DNA of 64,000 nucleotides from Cryptomeria japonica (taxonomy: Eukaryota > Streptophyta > Pinopsida > Cupressales > Cupressaceae), in assembly GCF_030272615.1 (NCBI RefSeq), contig NC_081413.1, forward strand, positions 98,207,239 through 98,271,238, in the 5' to 3' direction. The notes beneath the pieces were generated by a model. That model was given only the letters and a program-made list of their open reading frames with translations, had not been told where the DNA came from and made no database searches. Positions 11,363 to 22,013 of the stretch are shown one piece after another; position 1 is the first letter of the stretch; every line of letters starts with the position of its first letter. The translations under genes and the position numbers were made by a program.

Positions 11363-11377
11363 AAAGTGGGGGCTAAA
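11363..11377 (+). other. G1 polypurine tract
   Basis: AAAGTGGGGGCTAAA abuts the TG of the 3' LTR, the expected site of plus-strand priming. Confidence 0.75.
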
Positions 11378-12981
11378 TGTAGCGTCGTAAATTGTACGCA
11401 CTTGCTAGGGTGGTACAATTTCACACCTAGTTTAGCACACGCCTTGGCGCATTTTGCATTTTGCATTACATTTCCCCTTTAGCACTTAATTAATCAAATT
11501 AATTAGGTCTAAAGGTTCTATTTCATCATCTTCCACATCATAAAGTTGGGCCCTTTCATTAAAGTGTGCCCCTTTCATTTTATTCTTCCAATACATCATT
11601 TAATCTAAAACCCTAATTAGGTCCTATGTTGAACGTGGGGGCTTGATTTTGGGGGTCAAAACATCTCAAAATCAGCTGTAACTTCAGGATTTGCTCTAAA
11701 ATCATCATATCCGACGGCCCTGAAAATTTGGTGAAAAGTTGTCAGGACCATGGCGCTCGACGTGCACATGGTCCTGGACATTTTTCCCGAAATTTTAGGA
11801 GCACGATCCAATCATAAAATAAAGCTTAACCCCAAGAAATTGGTGGGAGATTCAATCTCTAGGTCGGCCAAAAGTTGGAATTAAGACCTAGGGTTTCCTA
11901 TATAAGAGCTCTCTTTCTTCATTTGAGAGGATCGAGAATTTTTGGTTTCAAGGACCTTCTATGCAGTGAAAGAGCAGATCTTTGAAGACTTCAACAACAT
12001 TCAACATCCATCCATCAAGCATCCATCAATTTCATTCATTCATTTAGGGCTTTGAAGGCATTGAAGAACAATAAGGGATCACCGACTGAAGATTGGCTTG
12101 TACCCCTCCCTTGGGGTTGGGTATGATTTCATGTTGTTTTCATGTCTTTGCATAAGCTTCATCATATCATTTGTATTCATGCTTTAGATCACTTTGCATC
12201 TTGATTTGGAGCACTTACATTATCATGTACAAGCAATTAGGGTTTACTTTCTAGGTTGCTCTAGTTTGCTTACTTGCATTTTAGGATCTTGCACACACAC
12301 AAGGTCTGCACACACACTACTTTTACAATACAACTTGGCTATTCGTGGAGGTGGAAATCACCAAAGCGGGGGTTTGACTAAGGCAAAACCCTATATAGCC
12401 GCCCACCATACCTTTTCAGATATAAGTGCAGGTTTCGGGATTCGGACGACGCCGTAAGTTGCAGATCTGATGGAAGCAGACTGAGACAGAACAACACACC
12501 AAATTTCAGAGCAAAAGACCAGGACAGGGGCGCTGGGCGCCCTGGTCCTTCTATTAGACAACAAGTTTTAGACAACTTTCCAGGTGGCAGAACAGCAGTT
12601 TCAGGAGCAGTTTCAAGGGCAGTATCAGGACAGTGGCGCCTGCGCCCCCGTCCTGAACATTTTCACTCAGATTTTAACTCCGGGTATGCATTTGCATTCT
12701 TGTCTTGTCCTTGTGTTTACAGCTTTCCATTGTTTAGTCTTAATTCTGCAATCTTGTTATTAGTTCATACTTGCACTTTGGGATTAGGAATTGAACTTGT
12801 ATCATTTTATCTTTCAATTACAACAAAGGAATAGAAATCCTAATAGGTAGCCCGTGGCTCTCTCTTCCACAAAAAGAAGTAGCCAATTGTGTGATACCTC
12901 TAGGCTCTTTCATATTCCACAATGTGTGTCAAAAGGTAGGATTAGGACATGTCAGCCTAGTCTCGCTTTTTACCCTACACA
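11378..12981 (+). repeat. G1 3' LTR (1,604 bp)
   Basis: Direct repeat of 4604-6237, with TG and CA ends and a TATATAAG box at 11899-11906. It carries one copy of the GC-rich 30-bp unit near 12525-12548 where the 5' LTR has two. It is followed at once by the GTATC target duplication. Confidence 0.95.
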
Positions 12982-12986
12982 GTATC

Positions 12987-14678
12987 AAAGGCAGGCTGAG
13001 TCACCACTACCACAAGGGATCGATTTATGATGAAAGTACAAATATCGAGAATGATTACTCCCTAATTATTACCTAGATGGAGCCAATTGGTGATGATAAA
13101 GGTGGCGATGGAGATCTATCAAATCACATTGGCTCGAATGAAGGCTCGCACATTTTGAGTAGATCTTCTGATAATAATCACTCTGATTATTAAGAACTCT
13201 TAATCCAAGTTTGGTACAATTATTTTAACAACTCCACCTTAAGCTTTCTTCGGCTCTACGTTTTTTTTGAAAGTCACTCTCAATCTGTTAAGCTGGAGGA
13301 TTCAAGAATGGGGGGGACATGCTTAGATTGAAACCCAATAAAGTGGATGAGTTCAAATCTAAATCGGCGGTGTGGTTTGTCTGCTTAGAAGGCGGCATTG
13401 ACAAATTCATGGAGAGTATGAAGGGAAATGAGGAAAGACTATCCAAACAATTTGTGACTTCTTGGGAAGACAGAAGGGTGACCATGGGGGGAATCTCTTT
13501 CAAAATCAATGAAGAGGTTATAGGTCAGGCAACGGGTCTTTCTATAGAGGGAAGAAAATGGAAAAAATAGAGCCGTATTGTAGATTCTACCAGCCTTAAC
13601 TGGTTCTTCTGCCAGGGTGAAAACTCTATCAAGAGGGTGGGAGGCTTCAACAGGGAGGAGCTCCCTCACCCGTGGGATGAGGTATGCTATATTGTGATGA
13701 ATTATTTTACGCTGGAGGGAAGGTATGGAATTTTCTACTACTACCATCTCCTGTTCCTTAGCCATTTGAGGAATAAAGACCTCATTTCCATTCCATTCTT
13801 TTTACTGCATTCTATAAATGCTAATGTTAAAGACATAGCTGAAGCTAAGAAAAAAGGGAAAGATTTTCCCATCCTGCATCAGGGCCTTATTCTCTACCTG
13901 TATAACTTTCACCTCGCTCTCTACTCGCCCCATTCCATCTCTATGAAGATCATCATTCCCTCGACCCACCCTCCTACCATTAATGACTCAAGCCCTCCTC
14001 GGCTCCCATAAATTGGCTCCTCTAGCAAGAAAACCAAGAATCACTCCTCGAAGGAGGTCAGAACCCCCAAGAGAGTCAAAATCCAAGAGATTGACTCTAA
14101 TATGGAAATTACTGAAGAAGCCAATACCCCCTTGTCGTTATAGCAGATTGGCCTCTAAACCCTCAGATAAATCCCTGAGAGACCCCTCCTCCTCACATGA
14201 CACTGACAATTCCATTCCAACTGATAAAATGCCCCTGGCCCAGCATAATCTGACCCCTCATTCTGTGAGCTCCACCTGGGTTTCAGAAAGCCCCTTATCC
14301 TCCAAGAGTCCAAAGCCATCTAATTTCCCCTCCCCGACCTTCAGGATGGAAAAAATGATGGTCGTAGAGGAGGCCAGCAACATGAAGGAGGAGGAGGAAT
14401 CCAACCTAGCGGAGCTAGAGAAAAAGATGGAGGCCCTCTCTAACAATGTGCAGGTGATCACCAGCAGACTGGAGGCAGCAAAGTCCAAAATGCACGATGT
14501 TTCAAAGTTTGCGCTGAATGTTATGCAATGCTCGACTACTACTATGTGCCTCATGCAGGAAAGCACAACCAAAGGAAAAGGCAAGGAGGACAAGGACTAC
14601 AAAGGCCTATTCAAGTTCCTCACTAAGGAATGGGCTAGAAAGCTGCTCCCTAAGAAGAGCCAAGGGAAAAAGAAATAA
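12987..14678 (+). pseudogene. Broken coding sequence of unknown function
   Basis: I do not recognise this protein. Readable stretches follow one another on the plus strand: frame 3 at 12987-13300 (stops at 13074 and about 13191), frame 2 at 13319-14011 with a TAG at 13568-13570, then frame 3 at about 14142-14678. The middle part has a segment ending in EEVIGQATGLSIEGRKW and a later hydrophobic PFFLLHSIN segment. The last third is Ser/Pro-rich, then a coiled-coil-like acidic stretch (EEEESNLAELEKKMEAL), ending Lys-rich. The TGL segment resembles in style the N-terminal domain of the N1 ORF2 proteins in this window; that is inference. It could be ORF1 of a LINE or the unique gene of a non-autonomous element. 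Confidence 0.5.
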
Positions 14679-14930
14679 CTTTCTACATGTGGAGGATTTC
14701 TGGTTTTTTGACTATATCATGTAGCCGCTGGGCGGATAAGGCTAGTTTATGCTTTTGTTTATACTTCTCTATTTATTGCCCTACGTGGTAAATGACTAAA
14801 AATATCATTAGTATTACATTATCACTAATAAACTCTCATAGTATGGTTTTTGTTTTTGATAGAGGTAAAAGGCTGCTACTTTGCTGATTATATGCAGACA
14901 ATGGTTCTGCCACTATCCTTCTAATTGTTC
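14679..14930. other. No gene seen
   Basis: AT-rich stretch between the unknown pseudogene and the Copia fragment. No supported feature. Confidence 0.5.
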
Positions 14931-16222
14931 CTATGGGTCAGCCCCCTCATTTTTTGCTTCTTTTAATATTAAAAACAATTGAGACTTCACATCTAAAATC
15001 AAACTTTTACCATTACCAAAGTATGCCATATCATCAATAATCAATACAATAATGAGAATGTGACTGTTACGAGTGTTGTAATAAACACAATGATTGGGTT
15101 TAGATTTTAGAAATTCCAAACTCAACATAAAGGCAACAAACTTTTGGTACCACATCCTAGGAGACTATTTTGAAACCATATTCACAACTTCAAGATCATA
15201 TTTTACAACAAGAGATAACAAAAATATAATAGATCTAAGATTTGCAACATGAGAGAATATATCACCATAATCAATTGTCTCCTCCTAAGAATACCCATTG
15301 TGACCAACCTTCCCTAATGCTTCTGAACACTACCATCAAGACAATTTCTTTTTGAACGCCCATTTACATCCAACAAGTTTATGTCCTTAAGGAAAGGGTA
15401 CTAGATACCATTTATTATTCTTTCATGTATTCATCTCTTCTTCCATGGATTTTATCCAAGAATTTGCATCATTCATACCCATAACCTCATTTATACTCCT
15501 TGCCTCATCAATGTAAGAAATAAAAGTAAAAATGTAACTAGAATAATGCAATAAATATCAAAATATTTCAAGTTGATATCTAATCCATATGTTTATCTTC
15601 AAGGATTGAAGTTGAGGTTCTTTATCTTATTTTAAAATTTTAGCAATACTTGAGCTCTCCTCAACATCAAGTCTAAAAAGTGTTTTTAATTCATCTTTCT
15701 CAAAGGTGGGAGAAAGATGGACCACATCCTTTTTCTTCTCCTATTTCTTTCTATGTAAAAAAAGAAGAAGAAGGTTTCATCTCTCTAAATATAACACTTC
15801 CACTATAGAGAAACTTCTTGGTCATTGGATCCCAAATCTTGTATCCTTTCACACCAATACCATAACTGATCAAGATACATTTAACTAGTTTGTTCTCCAT
15901 CATTTAACTCTTCTCATTTGGCACATGTGCATATGCCTCACAACCAAATACTTGAAGATATATCAATGAAGCATTTTTTCCTAAATGTTGTCTTCTCGAC
16001 AAGAGTTGATGTTAGATACATGTTAATTAAGTAGAATACAATGTCTACAACTTTAACCCAACTTTTTTTTGTTTTAGGCTATCTCCACTTATCATACTTC
16101 TAGTCCTCTCCATCAATGTCCTATTCATCCTCTCCACAATCCATTATATTTAGGAGTGTATGGAGTTGTCTTATGTCTCTTGATTCCATATTGTTTACAA
16201 AACTTTGTTGCAAATGTGAAGT
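14931..16222 (-). pseudogene. Copia pol fragment (integrase C-terminal part and reverse transcriptase)
   Basis: Read on the minus strand from 16222 downward: integrase pieces KFCKQYGIKRHKTTPYTP (about 16210-16150) and FGCEAYAHVPNEKS (about 15950), then the RT start GCKWAFKKK (about 15370), IDYGDIFSHVANLRSI (about 15265) and, at 15155-14931, MWYQKF followed by IIDDMAYFG, the YVDDM-type active site. The segment between the DLEV block and MWYQKF is missing, so an internal deletion removed part of the RT palm. Many stops and shifts. The left end lacks RNase H and LTR. Confidence 0.82.
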
Positions 16223-17356
16223 TGATAGTGTGGCAATATGGTTGTCATTGATGCCAACATATTGATTCTTTGTTTTAGTGTTTGGTTTGTGATCCACATT
16301 TTTGACATGTTGTAGTTTTAATCATGAATCTTTGTTATGCTGTTAATATTTCCTTGGGATGTCATTCTTATGATTTAGTGCTCTGAAAGTTGTGCTCCAG
16401 AAGTATATATAGTGATGATGACATTTTACAATATTTGAAGTGCTCCACATTTCTCTGCATTTCCGGTTCTGATGATGATATCTTGGATTTATGTTGTTCA
16501 TGTCTTTATCTTTGTTATTATAATTCATGATGTGATGATGTGCTCTAGAGTTGTGGTGGTGGATATGTTCATTCCAAGTTTGGTTGACCTTGAATGTTTT
16601 GTTTTTGCTTAGGTGGTTGTGGTGTATGGATGAAGTATTGTTTTTGGTTGTTGTAGTGAATTATGGTGTGGTCCACTTCTCATTCCTTTCCACCAAGGGA
16701 ATGTTTAGTGTAGACCTATTTCAAATTGGGTTCTAATAAATTTTTTGGCCAACTTGGGAGATTTCTATTTCAGAGACTACTATAAATAAATGATGATTGT
16801 AATGAAGAATTATAGAACAAAGTGGATTGAAAAATAAAATTTCTCTCATTGGTGCAAACTTGTGTGAGGTTGTGTGTGATTGTGGTTGAGTAGTATGGTA
16901 GTGTGTTGATGTTGTTTGGTACTAGAGATAGTAAGCCAAAGACCTCTTTCAACATTGCAACTTAGTGGCAGTTGTGCTTTAGTGGTGGATTACTTATTTT
17001 TCCTTCATCTTCTAGTTAGTGAGCCCCTTTTTGGCAATTTTAACCAGTTAGTCAGACCACCTGCAATGAGCATTCTAGCAGTGAGCCAGCCTTTGAAAAA
17101 ATTACCTTTACCAGTGTCACCCTAATAGGTTTTTTTATACTTGAGACTTAACATTCTCCATGGTTTTTCCCCTCTTGGGTTTTCCATGTCAAATATGGAG
17201 TTCCATATGTATGTTTCATGCATGTGCTCTCTCATGGTTATATATATTTATGATTAAGTAATTGAGAATTAGTTTACTAGATCTGTTATATGAAATAAGT
17301 AAAATATTTTAATTGACAGTTGATTTTCTCCCCCTCTCAGTTATCTGGGATATTCA
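16223..17356 (+). repeat. Element D 5' LTR (left boundary approximate)
   Basis: Ends CA at 17356, five bases before the tRNA-iMet primer site. The left end is placed near 16223 where the minus-strand integrase fragment stops and sequence like the start of solo LTR C begins (GTCATTGATGCCAACATA at about 16245). It includes the Copia-LTR landmark GGTTTTTCCCCTC...GGGTTTTCCATGTCAA near 17161. Confidence 0.65.
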
Positions 17357-17361
17357 AAAAT

Positions 17362-17373
17362 TGGTATCAGAGC
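17362..17373 (+). other. Element D primer binding site (tRNA-iMet)
   Basis: TGGTATCAGAGC is the standard complement of the 3' end of plant initiator methionine tRNA. Confidence 0.92.
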
Positions 17374-17415
17374 TTTCGTTCTTAGAAAGTGAGACTAACT
17401 GCTCGAGGAGATCAA

Positions 17416-18189
17416 ATGGCACATAAATTGACTATTCCTACTTTTGAGGATCCAATTATAGTTTCTGGAGAGTGAAGATGAGAGGATATTCGATTTCTCT
17501 AAGTTACAAGACTTGAAAAGTTGTGGAGACTATGTGATCCCGACAGATGGACCTACTACCTTGGATTAGATTGAAGCCTATGAAGAAAATGAATGAGAAA
17601 GGTATGCTATCTTTAGTGCCCTATCTAAAACTAAATTGGTGAAGGTTGTTGCATTAGATATTGCTTAGGAAGTCTAGGAAAGATTGAAAAACATATATGA
17701 AGGAAATGATAGAGTTAAACTAGCTAAGATGTAGATTGCTAAAGGCAGATATGACAACTTAAGGATGGAAGAAGGTGAAGACATAACAAGTTATTTTTAG
17801 AAGGTTGATAGTGCAGTGAATGAGATTAGAGATCTTGGTGGTACCTTGGATGATAAGGATGTGATAGAAAATATTATGAGGACTTTACTAGAGTGTTCCA
17901 ATGATAAAATTTCTATTGTTGAAGAAACTTATGATCTGTCCAAGTTCACTAGGGAACAATTGGATGGAACCTTGACTACATTCAAGCTGAGGAAGTTTGG
18001 AAAAGACAAAGAAAGAACTAAGACAACCTTTAAAGACACAAAAGCTATAGATGAAGATTCAGATGATGAGAGCCTAGATGAAATGGAAGAAAAATTTGTA
18101 AGAAATTTTAAGAGAGGAATTGGCAAGTATAAATGTATTTTACATCTTAAATATTTTAAGTGTGGAAAGATTGGTCATTATGTATCTAG
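17416..18189 (+). pseudogene. Element D Copia gag, interrupted
   Basis: Nucleocapsid/capsid precursor of a Copia element (UBN2-like gag). From ATG 17416 the early part is broken by shifts and stops, but segments such as LWRLCDPD, KLVKVVALDIA and GRYDNLRMEEGED are readable. A clean stretch runs 17816-18189 with EIRDLGGTLDDKDVIENIMRTL and ends in a zinc knuckle CGKIGH preceded by a Cys two residues earlier. The last Cys of the knuckle lies at about 45430 on the far side of the inserted DNA. Confidence 0.82.
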
Positions 18190-19154
18190 TGTTGGACATT
18201 GTTGCTGCTAGGATATGTTGTTGTCATTGATGTCAACATATTCCAATGATTTATTGTTCTAATGATTGCAGATTGGTTTATTGGGTATTTATAGTGTCAT
18301 TACATCTTTTTATATTGGTTTTGGTGATTAAAAAAGCTTAATTGATCATATCATATGATTCAGTTTGTAGTTTGGTTCTCTGATCAATGTTGCAGAGTTT
18401 GGTATTTCCTCTGGTATATTCTGGTGTGATCAGATCATGAGATAATAATTTGAGAGATTGTTTGGGATGGTCTTGTGTATCTTAATTTCAGATGGTTTGT
18501 GATTTGGTGCTCTGCAGGTTATCTTTCTTCATGACAGTTGTTGTTGTTTGAGTGTTCTTGAAGTTCAGATGTTGATCGATGAAGATTTGATAAATGGTGT
18601 TGGTACAGTTGGTACTGATGATTCTAACATGCTTGTTGGTGTTCCCTAATTGTTTTCTATTTGTTTTTAATGATTTGCATTGATCATTGTGTGAGTTTTT
18701 GGTGATTTTATTGAACCAGTGATGTTCTTCATCTTATGCGGTATTCTTGGTGATGTAGCGTGTTGCGGTTGATCTTGGTGAGATTTTGGGTGGTGTTGCC
18801 TATTTGGAGATTTGATTTAGGACCATGTTATATCATGTATATCATTATATTAGTCTGGTAGTTGATATTTGTATCATGTGATGTAATTTTGTAATTAGGT
18901 GTTGAGGGTTTAGCCGACCTTGTTGTCAAGGTTGATGAATTGTATAAATAGGTGATATTGTCATGTAGTTTGGGTATCGAGGTTGTGTCTGCATTATCAG
19001 AGAGTGGTATATGTGCGAACAAGGATTCATCTTTTGATGTTGTGTATTGAGTAAAGGTGTTGTAGAGAAGACAAGTGTGCTTAACTAGAACTGTCATCAG
19101 GTATTAGCAGATTCTATTATTGCAGTTCATTCCTTTCGGATTGTAGTTTGAATC

Positions 19155-19918
19155 TGTTGGAAAATGCACACTCCAATGAGAAATTGTAGATGATTGAAGG
19201 TATTGTCATTGATGGCAACCTTGCAATCCTATGGCACCGGCACCAGAACATAGTTTACCGGCAACGACAAAGATGATTACTGACACCCCAACCGACAAGA
19301 TTTTGTTTATTACATTTTGTGTTTAATTGTAATATCTTTTTGTAAGCTGACAAGGCGAATTGTAATAGGACTCATATATAAGTATGAGATCTTGTAGATC
19401 ATTTAGGATATGTGGACATGGTCAGATTATTGCAGAAGTAATATGCAAATATTAAGGCATATTTTGGAGTGAAGTTTATGGTTATTTTGTGAGCTTAAAC
19501 AGGTATAGAACCTAGCATAGCAGATGCTAAACCGAAGCAATACATGATATTGGATTTGCATAATCCATTTTTTTAAGTCAGTGAGACTTCCCTTTTTGTA
19601 ATTAAGCAACGAGCTTTAGGCAGTTGGCCTTCCTGCATGTGTAGGCCCCTATTGTAAGTAATATTCATTTATTGGCCACTGAGTGAATATTGTAGGTCAC
19701 AAATCCCATCAAGGTTTTTCCCACATTGGGTTTCCTTGTTAAAAATATTGTGTTATGGTGTGCTTTCTATGTTGTGGTTATTGTTCTTATTTACTACATT
19801 AATTCTTGTTTACCGATACACTGTTTTGGAATGCAATTTGTTTAATAAGATAAGAAAATATGTAAACTGGCAAGATATTGATTCACCCCCCCTCTTAGTA
19901 TCTTTGGGAATCCTAACA
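19155..19918 (+). repeat. Element A 5' LTR (764 bp)
   Basis: Starts TGTTGGAAAATGCAC and ends GGGAATCCTAACA. It matches 44302-45075 and, in reverse, 35303-36079, 41295-42064 and 52531-53304. A TATATAAG box lies at 19375-19382 (44532-44539 in the 3' LTR). The GGTTTTTCCCACATTGGGTTTCC block near 19713 is a Copia-LTR landmark. Confidence 0.92.
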
Positions 19919-19920
19919 AT

Positions 19921-19932
19921 TGGTTTCAGAGC
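19921..19932 (+). other. Element A primer binding site (tRNA-iMet, one mismatch)
   Basis: TGGTTTCAGAGC, two bases after the LTR, differs by one base from the iMet site TGGTATCAGAGC. Confidence 0.85.
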
Positions 19933-19989
19933 CTGGTCCTCTTTTTTCAAAAGCCTAACAACTTGAGGAAGATTTTGACACTGGTATAG

Positions 19990-21015
19990 ATGGAAAATTT
20001 GAGAAAGCAATTGGAAACAACTCTTTCAGATTATGATGCATAAAAGTTGAAAAATATCAAACTTGAAGATGATCTGAAGACTGCACAGGAAATCATTCAA
20101 GGACTTCAAGAAAATCTCACTATTGCTAGGAACAAAAGAAGAGAACTTCATGAGAAAATACAGAGTGATGATGATGAAAAAGAAACTCTTAATGATCTTG
20201 TAAGCAAGATGAAGTAAGAAAACATGACCTTGAGGAATGAGATGCAAGATATGACTATGAGATTTTGTAAAGACATTGAAGATAGAAAGAATAATGAAGA
20301 TGACTTGACTAGGAGAATCAATGATGTTGGAAATGAAAATCTAAGACTCGGTCATGAAAATGATATGTTGAAGACAGATATGATTCACTTGGAACATGAT
20401 AAAACTGAACTCATGAGACAAAAAGATTTCCTGGAAAATGAATTGGCTACTGCAAATCAACATAAGGATAAATTTAAGAAAAGTTTAGAAGAACTTGATG
20501 ACATGCTGAAAAATCAGAAACCTAATGGAGATACTAATGGTCTTGGCTTTGAAGTTGGTGAAAGCTCCGGTGCTGCAAACAATCATGATCACAGTAAATC
20601 AATAAGACAACCTAATGCCTACAAATTTAATGGGAAATTCTTTAACTATAACAAATATGGTTATAGAGAAAATTAGTGTAGATCTAGAAACTATTAGAAC
20701 ACTTATGCACCCATTGGTCAATGTTCTAAATGCAACAAAATTGGTCACAATTCAGAAAATTACAGAATGAATGTAAGATGCTATGTTTGTGGAAGATCTA
20801 GACACTTATCTAATCAATGCAGAACACATACCGGCATAGGATATGGAAAAGCTATTCAGAAAAATAATTTGATTTTTTATGCTTGCAACAAAATTGGACA
20901 TATTGCCAAATTTTGTAGAAGTAAGGCATCACTAACAAATAACAAAGGACCTAGTTTGAAAGGTAAAGAGAAGGTTGATGAGGTAAAAGCAAGAATTTTC
21001 AAAACAATGGATTAG
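19990..21015 (+). pseudogene. N1 ORF1 (copy A): coiled-coil protein with CCHC knuckles
   Basis: Gag-like. From ATG 19990 one frame runs to TAG at 21013 with stops at 20041, about 20215, 20674 and about 20695. Residues about 1-180 are a long heptad-rich coiled coil (RQKDFLENELATANQ segment near 20420). The C-terminal third carries a series of four zinc-knuckle units of CX2CX4HX4C type. In this copy the first is decayed (Phe and Tyr in place of Cys), the second lacks its last Cys, the third (CYVCGRSRHLSNQC) is complete and the fourth lacks its first Cys. Such a layout suggests RNA packaging and particle assembly. Copy B has the same protein on the other strand. Confidence 0.8.
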
Positions 21016-21400
21016 AAAGTTAGATCAGAATGTTAATGAAGTTATTCCTTCACCGGTAGAACAAAGTATCACTCCATCGACAGGAGATTCTTCATCTAAC
21101 TGAAAAGAAATCCCTTGAGGGTATAGCAACAAATTGAAAACATGCTAGTTCACCCTCGGTTGATGGTAAGAAGATGAAATGCTTCTTTACCGGTAGATGA
21201 GTTAAGTTTTCACTTAACCGGTAGGCATTTATTGTGGTAGTTGAAAGAAATGACATTATAAAGCAAGTGTTTTTCACTCCTCACTCACCGAGCATTCAAA
21301 TTTCCTTAGATCGTGAAAAACCCGAGTGAAGGCATCCACATCGAAGTGAAGCAAATCATTCAAGCATTCAAACCTAAAGGTAGATTAAGGTATTTATATA

Positions 21401-22013
21401 ATGGCTTCCTCCTCAGCACCTGAATTCATTGCAAACCCTACTATAATTGAAGTGGTTTAATGCCCTAGGCCTGTATTTAAGATAATACCCATAGTAGCAA
21501 AGAAGGATGATACCCTAGGAGCATTTTCTAAAATATCAAAAGGAAAGAAGGTCTGTAATGATACTGTGATGACCCTAACCAGCACAACATATGACAATAG
21601 ATCCTTGAGATTCAATGATATGAAGGATATCAATGTAAGATTCATTAGCATGATTCTAGGATACAAGACTACACATGCCAATAGACTAAACTTTGTTTCT
21701 AGTTTATATATCAATAGTGCTTATGACATGGTAAACAGTAATGCAAAAATTGACATATGTGAATTGCTTAAGGATGAACTAATTGACAATCTGAAGAAAA
21801 TTAAGGGTGATAAGAAAGGCACATTTAGACTTGGTAACTTACTTGTATGTCTATTGCCATACATCACTAAGGAAGTTCCCGGTATAGATAGAAAAGAATT
21901 TGGTTTTGACATATCGGTAGAAAAGTAACTTTTGGATATCATTACCAACATGGGAGATGATAGGGAGAAGAACATAATCGAACACTTTCAAGCACTAAAG
22001 GATAGAATGAAGA
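21401..22013 (+). pseudogene. N1 ORF2 (copy A), N-terminal block
   Basis: Starts at ATG 21401 (MASSSAPEF), the same start as copy B at 39825. Compared with B it lacks about 110 codons after GAFSKI near 21540 (B 39376-39707), then continues in homology with SLRFNDMKDINVRF and DELIDNLKKIKGDKKG. A TAG near 21926 interrupts it. The LARD insertion cuts it at 22013; it resumes at 34793. Confidence 0.78.

Larger units (their letters stand above)
4604..12981 (+). mobile_element. G1: complete non-autonomous LTR retrotransposon (Gypsy-like)
   Basis: Two long direct repeats, 4604-6237 and 11378-12981, both start TGTAGCGTCG and end CTACACA. The element is flanked by the perfect 5-bp target duplication GTATC (4599-4603 and 12982-12986). 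A primer-site candidate follows the left LTR and a purine-rich tract precedes the right LTR. The interior encodes a protein with a retropepsin-like domain and a G-patch of the Gypsy type but has no reverse transcriptase, RNase H or integrase, so it must be mobilised in trans. The LTRs look very similar apart from a copy-number change in a short repeat, suggesting a fairly recent insertion. Confidence 0.95.

Noticed and set aside
20224-20676. Coiled-coil frame looking like a cytoskeletal or Golgi protein gene
   Set aside because: It recurs at 40627-41223 on the other strand, always just after an LTR and primer site and followed by zinc knuckles, so it is an element protein, not a host gene.
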